From NCBI GenBank assembly GCA_029960045.1, contig JASCOV010000012.1:1-64000 (forward strand): DNA of 64,000 bases. The letters are read 5' to 3'. Below, one piece after another: positions 52,845 through 61,180 of this stretch. Positions within the stretch are counted from its first letter, which is position 1; the number at the start of each line of letters is the position of its first letter. Source of the DNA: Flavobacteriaceae bacterium PS02293. Its GTDB lineage: Bacteria; Bacteroidota; Bacteroidia; Flavobacteriales; Weeksellaceae. The notes below the pieces were generated by a model. That model did no database searches and was not told where the DNA came from. It saw only the letters and a list, made by a program, of their open reading frames with translations. The position numbers were made by a program, and so were the translations under genes.

Positions 52845-53771
52845 ATGAAAAAAATAATCACCCTCATTATAGTGTCTTTTGTTATTTTCAGTTGTAAGAA
52901 AACTGCTGATTCGGCTCCTGCAGATATTGCTGCATCGAATGCAAAACCTAAAACGTTAGTTACTGTAGCTTATCCATCCGATACTGCTCAACTCAATAAT
53001 ACAATAACGCTGAACGCAACAGCAACTTATCTGTTAAAATCTGACATAAAAGCCAACAGCAACGGTTATATCACAAAAATGACCATCAAATTAGCTGATA
53101 GAGTTCGCAAAGGTTCGGTGCTTTTCGGTTTGCAAACCAAAGAAGCAAGAGCATTAGGAAATACCATCAATAAATTGGATAAATCTTTCCGTTTCAATGG
53201 TGCAACGACGGTCACAAGTCCTGCAACAGGTTATGTCGCAATGCTGAATCATCAAATCGGAGATTACGTTCAGGATGGGGAAGTTTTAGCAACAATTACC
53301 GATGCAAGCAGTTTCGGTTTTGTGGTCGATGTGCCTTACGAATACCTTCAAATCATGAAAAATAAAGGTTCTCTACCGGTTACTTTACCCGACAATACAG
53401 TGTTGCAGGGAAGAATCGCAAAAGTGATGCCTTCTGTAGATGCGGTTTCTCAAACTGTTAAAGTTTTGCTACACGTTCCGAATAACAATATTCCTGAAAA
53501 TCTTATTGGTACGATTAGTTTTTCCAAAACCTCAGCTTCTGGACTTTCTGTTCCTAAAATGGCGGTGGTAAGCGATGAAACCCAGTCTTCTTTTTGGGTA
53601 ATGAAATTAATTAATGATACGACAGCCGTAAAAACAGAGATCACAAAAGGAGTTGAAACCGATAAATATATCCAGATAAAATCAGGGAATTTGACGACAA
53701 AAGACCGAGTAATTGTCTCAGGAAATTTCGGATTGAGTGATACTGCAACCGTGAAAATACAAAAACCATAA
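52845..53771 (+). CDS. RND efflux adaptor lipoprotein
   Basis: A 308-residue membrane-fusion protein, shorter than usual. Lipobox IFSC gives Cys17. The lipoyl domain (GYITKMTIKLADRVRKGSVL) and its second half (TSPATGYVAMLNHQIGDYV) are joined by only a short helix in place of a long coiled coil. The beta-barrel and membrane-proximal parts follow to the end (LTTKDRVIVSGNFGLSD). It should bridge the TolC-type channel and the RND permease four bases downstream. Confidence 0.88.
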   Translation: MKKIITLIIVSFVIFSCKKTADSAPADIAASNAKPKTLVTVAYPSDTAQLNNTITLNATATYLLKSDIKANSNGYITKMTIKLADRVRKGSVLFGLQTKEARALGNTINKLDKSFRFNGATTVTSPATGYVAMLNHQIGDYVQDGEVLATITDASSFGFVVDVPYEYLQIMKNKGSLPVTLPDNTVLQGRIAKVMPSVDAVSQTVKVLLHVPNNNIPENLIGTISFSKTSASGLSVPKMAVVSDETQSSFWVMKLINDTTAVKTEITKGVETDKYIQIKSGNLTTKDRVIVSGNFGLSDTATVKIQKP

Positions 53772-53775
53772 CTTT

Positions 53776-55803
53776 ATGAAAAAGTCATTTTTTGTAACCT
53801 ACAAAAGTCCTTTGTTGGTATTGATTTTCCTGATTTTGGCGAGTGGAATTTATTCTTATACCAAAATTCAGTCGGCTTTGTTTCCTCAGATTACTTTTCC
53901 GAAAATAAAAATCATAGCCGATGCAGGACAACAGCCTGTGAATCAAATGACAGTGGGTGTTACCAAAGTTTTGGAAGATGCTGTAAAAAGAATTCCCGAT
54001 TTGCAGGTTTTGAAAAGCACAACGAGTCGAGGAAGCTGTGAAATTTCTGCTTTTATGGATTGGAATGTGAATGTCGATTTAGCCAAACAGCAGATCGAAA
54101 GCAGTGTAAATGAAGTTCGAAATCAATTACCGCCCGACATCAATATTTCTGTGGAAAAAATGAATCCTTCGATTCTTCCTGTAATGGGGTATTCGTTGAA
54201 TTCTAGTTCAAAAGATCCGATTGAGTTGAAACAATTGGCACTTTACACGATCAAACCTTTTCTTTCACAGGTCGCGGGAGTGAGTGAAGTGAGAATTATC
54301 GGCGGACAGGACAAAGAATTTCGTGTGGTGATGAATCAGTCGATGATGGCGAGATTGGGAGTTACGCCCGCTTCTGTGGAACAGGCTATTAATAATAGCA
54401 ATTTTATTAAATCTAATGGATATTCCTCAGATTTCAGATATTTATATTTAACACTTACCGATGCCCAGATTCGTAATGAAAGTCAGCTTAAAAATCTTGT
54501 TGTAAGTAACAATGGAAACCGAATTGTTTTGTTGAGTGATATTGCGCAAATCAATGTTCATAACGCAAAACAATATATAAAAGTCAATGCTAACGGACAG
54601 GAAAGTATTCTGATTGCTATTATCCAGCAACCCAATGCAAATGTGCTTGATTTAAGCAAAGCAATGGAAACAAAAATTGCCGAGCTGCAAAAAACTTTAC
54701 CGAAAGATATTGTCTTAAAACCGTATTACGTTCAGGCAGATTTTGTAAACGATTCTATTAAAAGTGTTACTGATGCTTTATGGATAGGATTGGTTTTGGC
54801 AATTATTGTAGCAATTATTTTCCTTCGTTCTTGGAAAGCGAGTGCCGTTATTTTAATCACAATTCCGATTACATTAAGTCTTACGATGCTTGTCCTTTAT
54901 ACGATGGGACAGACATTCAATATTATGACTTTGGGAGCAATTGCTGCTGCGATAGGATTAATTATTGATGATGCGATTGTTGTGGTTGAACAAATCCATA
55001 GAACTCACGAGGAACATCCCGAAGAATCTTCAAAAGCATTAGTACAAAAAGCCATTAATTATTTATTGAAAGCGATGGTCGGTTCGTCACTCAGTACAAT
55101 TGTTATTTTCTTGCCTTTTATGTTGATGAGTGGAGTAGCGGGAGCTTATTTTAAAGTAATGACAGACACAATGATTATCACGTTGATCTGTTCATTTTTT
55201 GCAACTTGGATCTTATTACCAATCGTTTATTTGTTGTTGTCATTAGGAAAGAAAAAAGAAAAAAACCTACAGCATCACGACGTAAAAGAAAGAAAATGGG
55301 TTGGATTTTTTATCAGAAAACCTTTATTCAGTTATGTTTTTATTGTGATATTAATTGTTTTAACAGCGATTATTCTTCCCAACATAAGCACAGGATTTTT
55401 GCCTGATATGGACGAAGGAAGTATCGTTTTAGATTACAACTCGCCTCCAGGAACTTCACTCGAAGAAACAGACAGAGAGTTGAAAGAAGTCGAAAAAATT
55501 ATCACTTCAATGCCCGAAGTTGCAGCGTACAGCCGAAGAACAGGAACTCAGATGGGATTTTTCATTACGGAACCCAACCGAGGTGATTATTTAATTCAGT
55601 TAAAGAAAAACAGAAGTAAAACCACGAATGAAGTTACCGACGATATCCGTGCAAAAATTGATGCTTCAGGTTTGCCATTGACCGTAGATTTTGGACAGGT
55701 GATTACCGATATGCTCGGAGATTTGATGAGTAGTGCTCAACCTATTGAAATTAAAGTTTTTGTTGTTAAATGCAACAATCTGGCTGGCGACAAGTTCCTC
55801 TAA
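53776..55803 (+). pseudogene. RND permease truncated at about residue 660
   Basis: A 675-codon frame whose first 660 or so residues are a normal RND permease: TM1, porter domain 1, TM2-7 with the TM4 acidic pair in AAIGLIIDDAIVVVEQIHR, then part of porter domain 2 ending DMLGDLMSSAQPIEIKVF. Family members have 1000-1050 residues, so about 360 residues including TM8-12 are missing. The last 14 residues (VVKCNNLAGDKFL) come from out-of-frame T9SS-protein DNA. The pump cannot complete its transmembrane bundle and is almost certainly inactive. The substrate was probably hydrophobic compounds, judged by type only. Confidence 0.8.
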
Positions 55804-56065
55804 TTTAGATGCCAATGATTTGTCAGGAGCGAGTGATAATATAAGTATCTATCCGAATCCGACCTCAGATTATGTTTACATCACCAATACCAACGATTCA
55901 AATAATTATCAATATACGGTCACAGACTTTTTAGGACGGAATTTGGAAACAGGATTTGTAAATTCAGGAAGAATTAATGTTGAAAAATATGGTTCAGGAA
56001 ACTATATTTTAACAGTAAAATCAGCTTCGAATATGATAAAATCATTTAAGTTTATTAAAAAATAA
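55760..56065 (+). pseudogene. C-terminal tail of a T9SS-exported protein
   Basis: Read in the frame shifted relative to the permease, 55760-56065 gives LLNATIWLATSSSNLDAND, then ASDNISIYPNPTSDYVYITN and a complete type A sorting domain ending KSFKFIKK. No body or signal peptide is present. It is the 3' end of another gene joined to the permease at about 55760. A 110-codon frame from 55733 covers it but uses permease DNA for its first residues. Confidence 0.75.
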
Positions 56066-56186
56066 GCAATCACATTCTCCTTAATCATTCGAATATTTTT
56101 AAAATTTATTTAAAAATATGATCAAAATTCAGCTTCTCTACAGATTCGTATTTCAATTTTACAGTATTAATTTAAAATATTAAAAA

Positions 56187-56621
56187 ATGAAAAAGTTATT
56201 GTTAGTAATGTCATTGGTATGCTTAAGCACTGTGGCATATTCTCAGGAAAAAGAAGGTAAAGATAAAGATGTAGAAGTGCCTTCGGTTGTAGAAAAAGCT
56301 TTTATGAAAGCATATCCCAATACAAAAGCAAAATGGGAAAAAGAAGATGGAAAGTACGAAGCCGGCTTTAAATATAAAGGAGAAGAAATGAGTATTCTTT
56401 ACAATGCAAACGGCGTTTGGGAAGAAAAAGAAACAGAGATCAAAGTGGCGCAACTTCCTACGATGGCTTTATCTTATGTATCAAAAAAACAATTGGGCAA
56501 AATCAAGGAAGCTTCCAAAATCACTAAAGCTGATGGCTCTGTAATATATGAAGCAGAAGTTGCCAGTGGAGACGTTTTGTTTGATGCCAAGGGTAACTTT
56601 ATGAAACTCCAGAAGGATTAA
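56187..56621 (+). CDS. PepSY-like (beta-lactamase-inhibitor-like) periplasmic protein
   Basis: A 144-residue secreted protein with signal peptide (LLLVMSLVCLSTVAYSQ, cleavage near 20). A PepSY-like fold follows: VPSVVEKAFMKAYPNTKAKW, YEAGFKYKGEEMSILYNANG and ASKITKADGSVIYEAEV are diagnostic of the PF11396-type family in Bacteroidota. Two tandem half-units are visible. Such proteins are periplasmic and often sit beside two-component systems, with unknown function. It has its own upstream gap (56066-56186) and a hairpin after it. Confidence 0.85.
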   Translation: MKKLLLVMSLVCLSTVAYSQEKEGKDKDVEVPSVVEKAFMKAYPNTKAKWEKEDGKYEAGFKYKGEEMSILYNANGVWEEKETEIKVAQLPTMALSYVSKKQLGKIKEASKITKADGSVIYEAEVASGDVLFDAKGNFMKLQKD

Positions 56622-56647
56622 TATGTTAGTAATGTAGTTTTTATCAG

Positions 56648-56682
56648 ATGGAAGCAGATTAATTCTAATTGCTTCCATTTTC
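56648..56682 (+). terminator. terminator of the PepSY-like gene
   Basis: ATGGAAGCA pairs with TGCTTCCAT (56670-56678), followed by TTTT. Confidence 0.7.
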
Positions 56683-56756
56683 ATTTACTGACACTCGAAA
56701 ATTGAATTCAAAATTTCTTCTAAATCATTACAGAATATTGTATAAAAATAAATGTA

Positions 56757-59183
56757 ATGTACAAAATTAGATTACTTCTTTTCGTGATAACGATATTATG
56801 CTCATCTATGGCGTATGCTCAAGTTGCAGGAATAACAATTTCCGGATTGATTAAAAATAAGACAAACAAATTAGCCTTATCATACGCCAACATATTACTA
56901 AAAACAGAAATTGATACCGTGTTCGTTGGTGGAACAATTACCAATGAGGAAGGAAGATTTTCTTTAGCGAGAATCAAGCCTGGGAATTACCAATTGGAGT
57001 TTTCGCTCTCCGGATTTCGAAAGCAAAGACAGTCTCTTTTTGTAGGAAGTTTGTCAGACTTTTTAGAGATTCCTTTAGTCGAATTAGAGCAAATAAAAGA
57101 CGAAAAAGAAACAAAAATCGATGAGGTTGTTTTAACATCAACGAAGAAAAATGAAATCAGCAATCAGCTTGATAAAAAAACGTATTCCGTTGCTGATAAC
57201 ATCAGTCAAAGTGGAGGTTCGGTTCTTCAATCGATGCAGAATCTTCCGGGAGTTACGGTTCAGGACGGGAAAGTTCAACTTCGTGGAAATGATAAAGTAA
57301 CTGTTTTGATTAATGGAAAACAAACCGCTCTTACAGGTTTCGGAAGCCAGACAGGATTGGACAATATTCCGGCTTCTTCGATTGACAGAATTGAAATCAT
57401 CAACAATCCTTCATCAAAATATGATGCCAACGGAAATGCAGGAATCATCAATGTTATTATGAAGAAAAACAAACAAAACGGCTGGAACGGTAAAATCGGA
57501 TTTACCTATGGAACGGGTTCGCTTTGGGAAAGAAAAGAAAATCTTCCAACGATAAGACCTCAATATACTTTCACCCCGAAAATCAATCCTTCGCTATCTC
57601 TTAATTACAGAAAAAATAAAGTCAACCTCTTTCTACAGGCAGATAATCTCTACACGCAGACATTGAATAAAAATGAATTTGTTACGAGAACTTATGATGA
57701 TGGAACTGTGATTAATTCTCAGTTAAAACGAAACAGAAACACCAATTTCCTTACCACAAAAGCAGGTCTTGACTGGAACATAGACTCTCAAAACTCATTG
57801 ACCGTTTCCGGAATGTACGGAAGTGAAAAAATAATCGACCGCGGAGACCAGCCTTTTTTTAATGGAGATATGTCGCAAAGGCGTCGTTTGTGGCAGTTTT
57901 TGGAAGATGAATTGAAGACCACGATTATGGGAACAGCTAGTTATCAGCATAAATTCAAAGAAGCTGGGCATTTGCTGAATGTAGGCTTCAACTATACGTT
58001 TCACAGAGAAGATGAAAAATATTTTTATGATAACTATTTGCCAACTTCCACAGGAACAGATGCTTTCAAATTATTATCGGATGAACAGGTTTATGATTTT
58101 AATGTTGATTATATAAAACCTTTAAAATACGGACGATTGGAAACCGGAATCAAACTTAGAAACAGAAGTATTCCCACGAATATGAATTTCATTCCGGGAG
58201 CAAATTCTGTTTTGGATGTTAATGCAGGGGGTTGGGCAACTTACAAGGAATTGATTCCTGCAGCTTATGCCAATTATATATTTGAAACTCCAAAATGGGA
58301 AGCTGAACTGGGTGTGAGATTGGAATATGTGAAAATTCAATATGATGTTAACCCAAATCACCCGACCTACAAAAGTGACAGTTACAATTATACACAGCCA
58401 TTTCCAAATTTGAGATTTGCTTATAAACTCAATGACAGAAATAAATTTTCGATTTTCTATAACAGAAGAGTAGACCGTCCGAATGAAGTTGATATCAGGA
58501 TTTTTCCAAAATATGATGATGCCGAAATTATCAAAGTTGGTAATCCTGAATTACGTCCTCAGTTTACCAATTCGGTGGAGTTGGGGCACAAGTACAATTG
58601 GGATAATGGCTATTTATATTCTGCATTGTATCATCGTTTTTCTAATGGAACCATTACAAGAATTTCCAGTATTGTTCCGAAAAGTACTTTGGTTTATGCA
58701 GTGTTTCAGAATGCTGGAAAAAGTTATAATTCGGGACTTGAAATGATTTTGAATCAAAAAATTTCAAAATTATATTCATTTAATATTAATGGAAATCTTT
58801 ACAGAAACCAGATTGATGCTTTCAGCGTAACCAATCTTTATCCGACTCCAAATTCCTTTTCAGCAGAGATGCAGAAAGCGATATCAGGAAATGTAAAATT
58901 CAACAACATATTCAAGTTTTCTAATGGATTTGATGCACAATTGACGGCTGTTTATCTTGCTCCGGATATTATTCCACAAGGGAAAATAGGTTCAAGGTTT
59001 TCAATGGATTTGGGTGTGAAAAAATCTATTCAGAATGGAAAAGGAGAGCTATTCTTTAATGCTACAGATTTGTTGAACACGATGGTCATCAAAAAACAAA
59101 TTCAAGGTATTGGTTTCCGTTACACAAGCGATGATTATTATGAAACACAAGTGATACGATTAGGATATAGTTATAAGTTTTAA
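56757..59183 (+). CDS. TonB-dependent-receptor-like outer membrane barrel
   Basis: An 808-residue outer membrane protein. Signal peptide to about residue 22 (SSMAYAQ). A CarboxypepD_reg-like domain (ISGLIKNKTNKLALSYANIL) occupies about 25-110. The plug is at 120-235 (MQNLPGVTVQDGKVQLRGND, TVLINGKQTALTGFG, IEIINNPSSKYDANGNAGII). An OMP_b-brl_3-type barrel ends in the aromatic YETQVIRLGYSYKF. No SusD partner is adjacent. Cargo unknown; relatives serve peptides, siderophores or metals. The HD gene follows within 11 bases. Confidence 0.88.
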   Translation: MYKIRLLLFVITILCSSMAYAQVAGITISGLIKNKTNKLALSYANILLKTEIDTVFVGGTITNEEGRFSLARIKPGNYQLEFSLSGFRKQRQSLFVGSLSDFLEIPLVELEQIKDEKETKIDEVVLTSTKKNEISNQLDKKTYSVADNISQSGGSVLQSMQNLPGVTVQDGKVQLRGNDKVTVLINGKQTALTGFGSQTGLDNIPASSIDRIEIINNPSSKYDANGNAGIINVIMKKNKQNGWNGKIGFTYGTGSLWERKENLPTIRPQYTFTPKINPSLSLNYRKNKVNLFLQADNLYTQTLNKNEFVTRTYDDGTVINSQLKRNRNTNFLTTKAGLDWNIDSQNSLTVSGMYGSEKIIDRGDQPFFNGDMSQRRRLWQFLEDELKTTIMGTASYQHKFKEAGHLLNVGFNYTFHREDEKYFYDNYLPTSTGTDAFKLLSDEQVYDFNVDYIKPLKYGRLETGIKLRNRSIPTNMNFIPGANSVLDVNAGGWATYKELIPAAYANYIFETPKWEAELGVRLEYVKIQYDVNPNHPTYKSDSYNYTQPFPNLRFAYKLNDRNKFSIFYNRRVDRPNEVDIRIFPKYDDAEIIKVGNPELRPQFTNSVELGHKYNWDNGYLYSALYHRFSNGTITRISSIVPKSTLVYAVFQNAGKSYNSGLEMILNQKISKLYSFNINGNLYRNQIDAFSVTNLYPTPNSFSAEMQKAISGNVKFNNIFKFSNGFDAQLTAVYLAPDIIPQGKIGSRFSMDLGVKKSIQNGKGELFFNATDLLNTMVIKKQIQGIGFRYTSDDYYETQVIRLGYSYKF

Positions 59184-59194
59184 TACAAATTATA

Positions 59195-59785
59195 ATGGAT
59201 AATTTATTACAGGCCGTAAGAGATTATGTTATATTATTTCTAACAGAAAATCTTTCTCAGCAGCTGACTTTTCACAATATAACCCACACTTACGAAGTGG
59301 TTTCTGCGGCTCGCGAAATTGCTAAAGAAAATAAACTTTCCGATGAGGATTTTTGTGCATTGGAGATTGCGGCTTGGTTTCACGATTGTGGATACGCTTC
59401 TTGCTACAAAGGTCACGAAGAGGAAAGTAAAAGAATTGCCAAGAATTTCTTAGAGAATTTCATTTGTGATAAATCTTTCATTGATAAAGTTTTAAAATGT
59501 ATTGATTCGACAAAATATCCTCAAAATCCTGTTTCAGATATCGAAGAAATCCTTTGTGATGCAGATATGTTTCATTTAACAAGAACTAATTATTATCAAT
59601 ATGAAAAAGCTTTAAGACTTGAGTTCGAAAAATTTCTCGGACTAATTTTTACCGATGAAGAATGGCAAATGGAGAACCATATTTTTTTACAACATCAGCA
59701 CTATTTTTCATCTTACGGACAAGCCGTTCTTGAAAAATTTAAAGATGTAAATATTCAGTTGATGAATTCTTCCAACAAATTTTAA
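59195..59785 (+). CDS. HD-domain phosphohydrolase
   Basis: A 196-residue cytosolic protein. The metal-binding residues of an HD domain are in order: TFHNITHTYEVVSAA near residue 26 (first H), AAWFHDCGYAS near 65 (HD) and LCDADMFHLTR near 121 (final D). It probably hydrolyses a phosphate ester, nucleotide or similar. It lies between an outer membrane barrel and a PAP2 phosphatase, all on the plus strand with gaps of 11 and 13 bases, so they share a transcript. Substrate unknown. Confidence 0.85.
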   Translation: MDNLLQAVRDYVILFLTENLSQQLTFHNITHTYEVVSAAREIAKENKLSDEDFCALEIAAWFHDCGYASCYKGHEEESKRIAKNFLENFICDKSFIDKVLKCIDSTKYPQNPVSDIEEILCDADMFHLTRTNYYQYEKALRLEFEKFLGLIFTDEEWQMENHIFLQHQHYFSSYGQAVLEKFKDVNIQLMNSSNKF

Positions 59786-59798
59786 TACCCAAAAAGAA

Positions 59799-60593
59799 AT
59801 GTCAAATTATCGTCATAAAGCAGCCATCGGCTTTTTCATTTTACTATCAGTTTGCGGGAAATTTTCCGCTCAGAATAATGATTCAATTCAAACTCAGGAA
59901 ATCAAAAAAGACAGTACAATTATCTTAAATACAGAAAAAAATACTTTAAGCTATAAAAAATTAATCATTCCAGCTGCACTTATCGGATATGGAGTGGCAA
60001 GTTTAAGCGTCAATGGATTAAAACAATTGAATTTCTCTACGAGAGACGAAATCAATGAACATAAACCTGACCATATTAGGTTAGACAACTACACGCAATT
60101 TGCTCCTGCAGCCTTGGTTTATGGATTAAATGCATTTGGAGTTGAAGGAAAGCACAATTTCAGGGACAGAACTATCATTTATGGAACATCTATGCTCATT
60201 ACTTCTGCATTTGTACTTCCTTTAAAACACATAACAAAGGAAGAAAGGCCGGACCAATCCAATAATTTGTCATTTCCATCAGGACATACTGCGATTGCTT
60301 TTGCATCCGCACAATTTATGTTCAGAGAATACAAGGACACGAATTTTCTATTGGGAATTTCGGGTTATTCATTTGCATTATTTACAGGAGTTTACAGAAT
60401 GATGAATGATAAACATTGGTTCGGAGACGTAGTTGGAGGTGCAGGATTTGGAATTCTTTCTACGGAATTGGCATATTGGCTCTATCCAAAAATCAATAAT
60501 CTTTTGGGAGGAAAGAATAAAAATTCTTCCGCAATGGTTATGCCTTATTACCAAAATAAAAGCGTGGGAATTGGTTTTGTTAAAAATTTTTAA
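59799..60593 (+). CDS. PAP2-family phosphatase (periplasmic/membrane)
   Basis: A 264-residue protein with signal peptide (GFFILLSVCGKFSAQ) and a PAP2 domain with all three motifs: KHITKEERPDQ (K-x6-RP type) near residue 146, SFPSGHTAIAFASAQ near 159 and YRMMNDKHWFGDVVGG near 193 (SR-x5-H-x3-D type, with R and H-D kept). It removes phosphate from lipid phosphates such as undecaprenyl or phosphatidyl phosphates. It could compensate for the broken PAP2 gene at 50879, although the two have different architecture. Confidence 0.88.
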   Translation: MSNYRHKAAIGFFILLSVCGKFSAQNNDSIQTQEIKKDSTIILNTEKNTLSYKKLIIPAALIGYGVASLSVNGLKQLNFSTRDEINEHKPDHIRLDNYTQFAPAALVYGLNAFGVEGKHNFRDRTIIYGTSMLITSAFVLPLKHITKEERPDQSNNLSFPSGHTAIAFASAQFMFREYKDTNFLLGISGYSFALFTGVYRMMNDKHWFGDVVGGAGFGILSTELAYWLYPKINNLLGGKNKNSSAMVMPYYQNKSVGIGFVKNF

Positions 60594-60603
60594 AGCTTGA
60601 ATA

Positions 60604-61020
60604 ATGTGGATTTATTATGCATTATTGTCAGCACTTTTTGCTTCATTCACGGCTATTTTTGCTAAAATAGGAGTTTCCAATATCAATTCTAATCTTGCAA
60701 CAGGAATCCGAACAATTATTATTCTGATATTAGTCTGGAGCATTGTTTTAATAAAAGGAGAAACGAAAGATATTGGTTCGTTATCAAAATTCAATATTAT
60801 TTTCCTTGTATTATCAGGCATTGCAACAGGATTGTCTTGGCTGTTTTATTTTAAAGCGCTTCAAATCGGAAAAGTCTCGCAGGTTGCGGCAGTTGATAAG
60901 TTTAGTGTTGCAATAGCCATTATTTTTGCAGTATTATTTTTTAAAGAAACTCTGACTCTGAAAACTGCAATCGGAGCTGTATTGATAATCAGTGGAACGA
61001 TATTGTTTGCATTAAAATAA
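60604..61020 (+). CDS. single-domain EamA/DMT-family transporter
   Basis: A 138-residue protein with about five hydrophobic helices, covering one EamA unit (ALLSALFASFTAIFAKIGV at the start, LFYFKALQIGKVSQVAAVDK near 82, AIGAVLIISGTILFAL at the end). Small one-unit members act as dimers. Substrate unknown. It is the last gene of the barrel/HD/PAP2 run, 10 bases after PAP2, and is followed by a hairpin with a long T tract. Confidence 0.88.
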   Translation: MWIYYALLSALFASFTAIFAKIGVSNINSNLATGIRTIIILILVWSIVLIKGETKDIGSLSKFNIIFLVLSGIATGLSWLFYFKALQIGKVSQVAAVDKFSVAIAIIFAVLFFKETLTLKTAIGAVLIISGTILFALK

Positions 61021-61030
61021 TCTATAGTTA

Positions 61031-61076
61031 ATTAGAAAAAAGGGACACAGAATTTGAATTTTGTGCCTTTTTTTTC
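61031..61076 (+). terminator. terminator after the EamA gene
   Basis: An imperfect stem with arms near 61038-61050 (AAAAAGGGACACA) and 61056-61070 (TGTGCCTTTTTT) is followed by an eight-T run. Confidence 0.75.
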
Positions 61077-61180
61077 ATTTATCATTAATGAAATTTAATA
61101 TTAACTTTTTTATGTTTAAGCTTACAAATTCAAGATGTTTTCAGAATTGGGTTTCATTTTTGTGCTATAAATAAATTACT

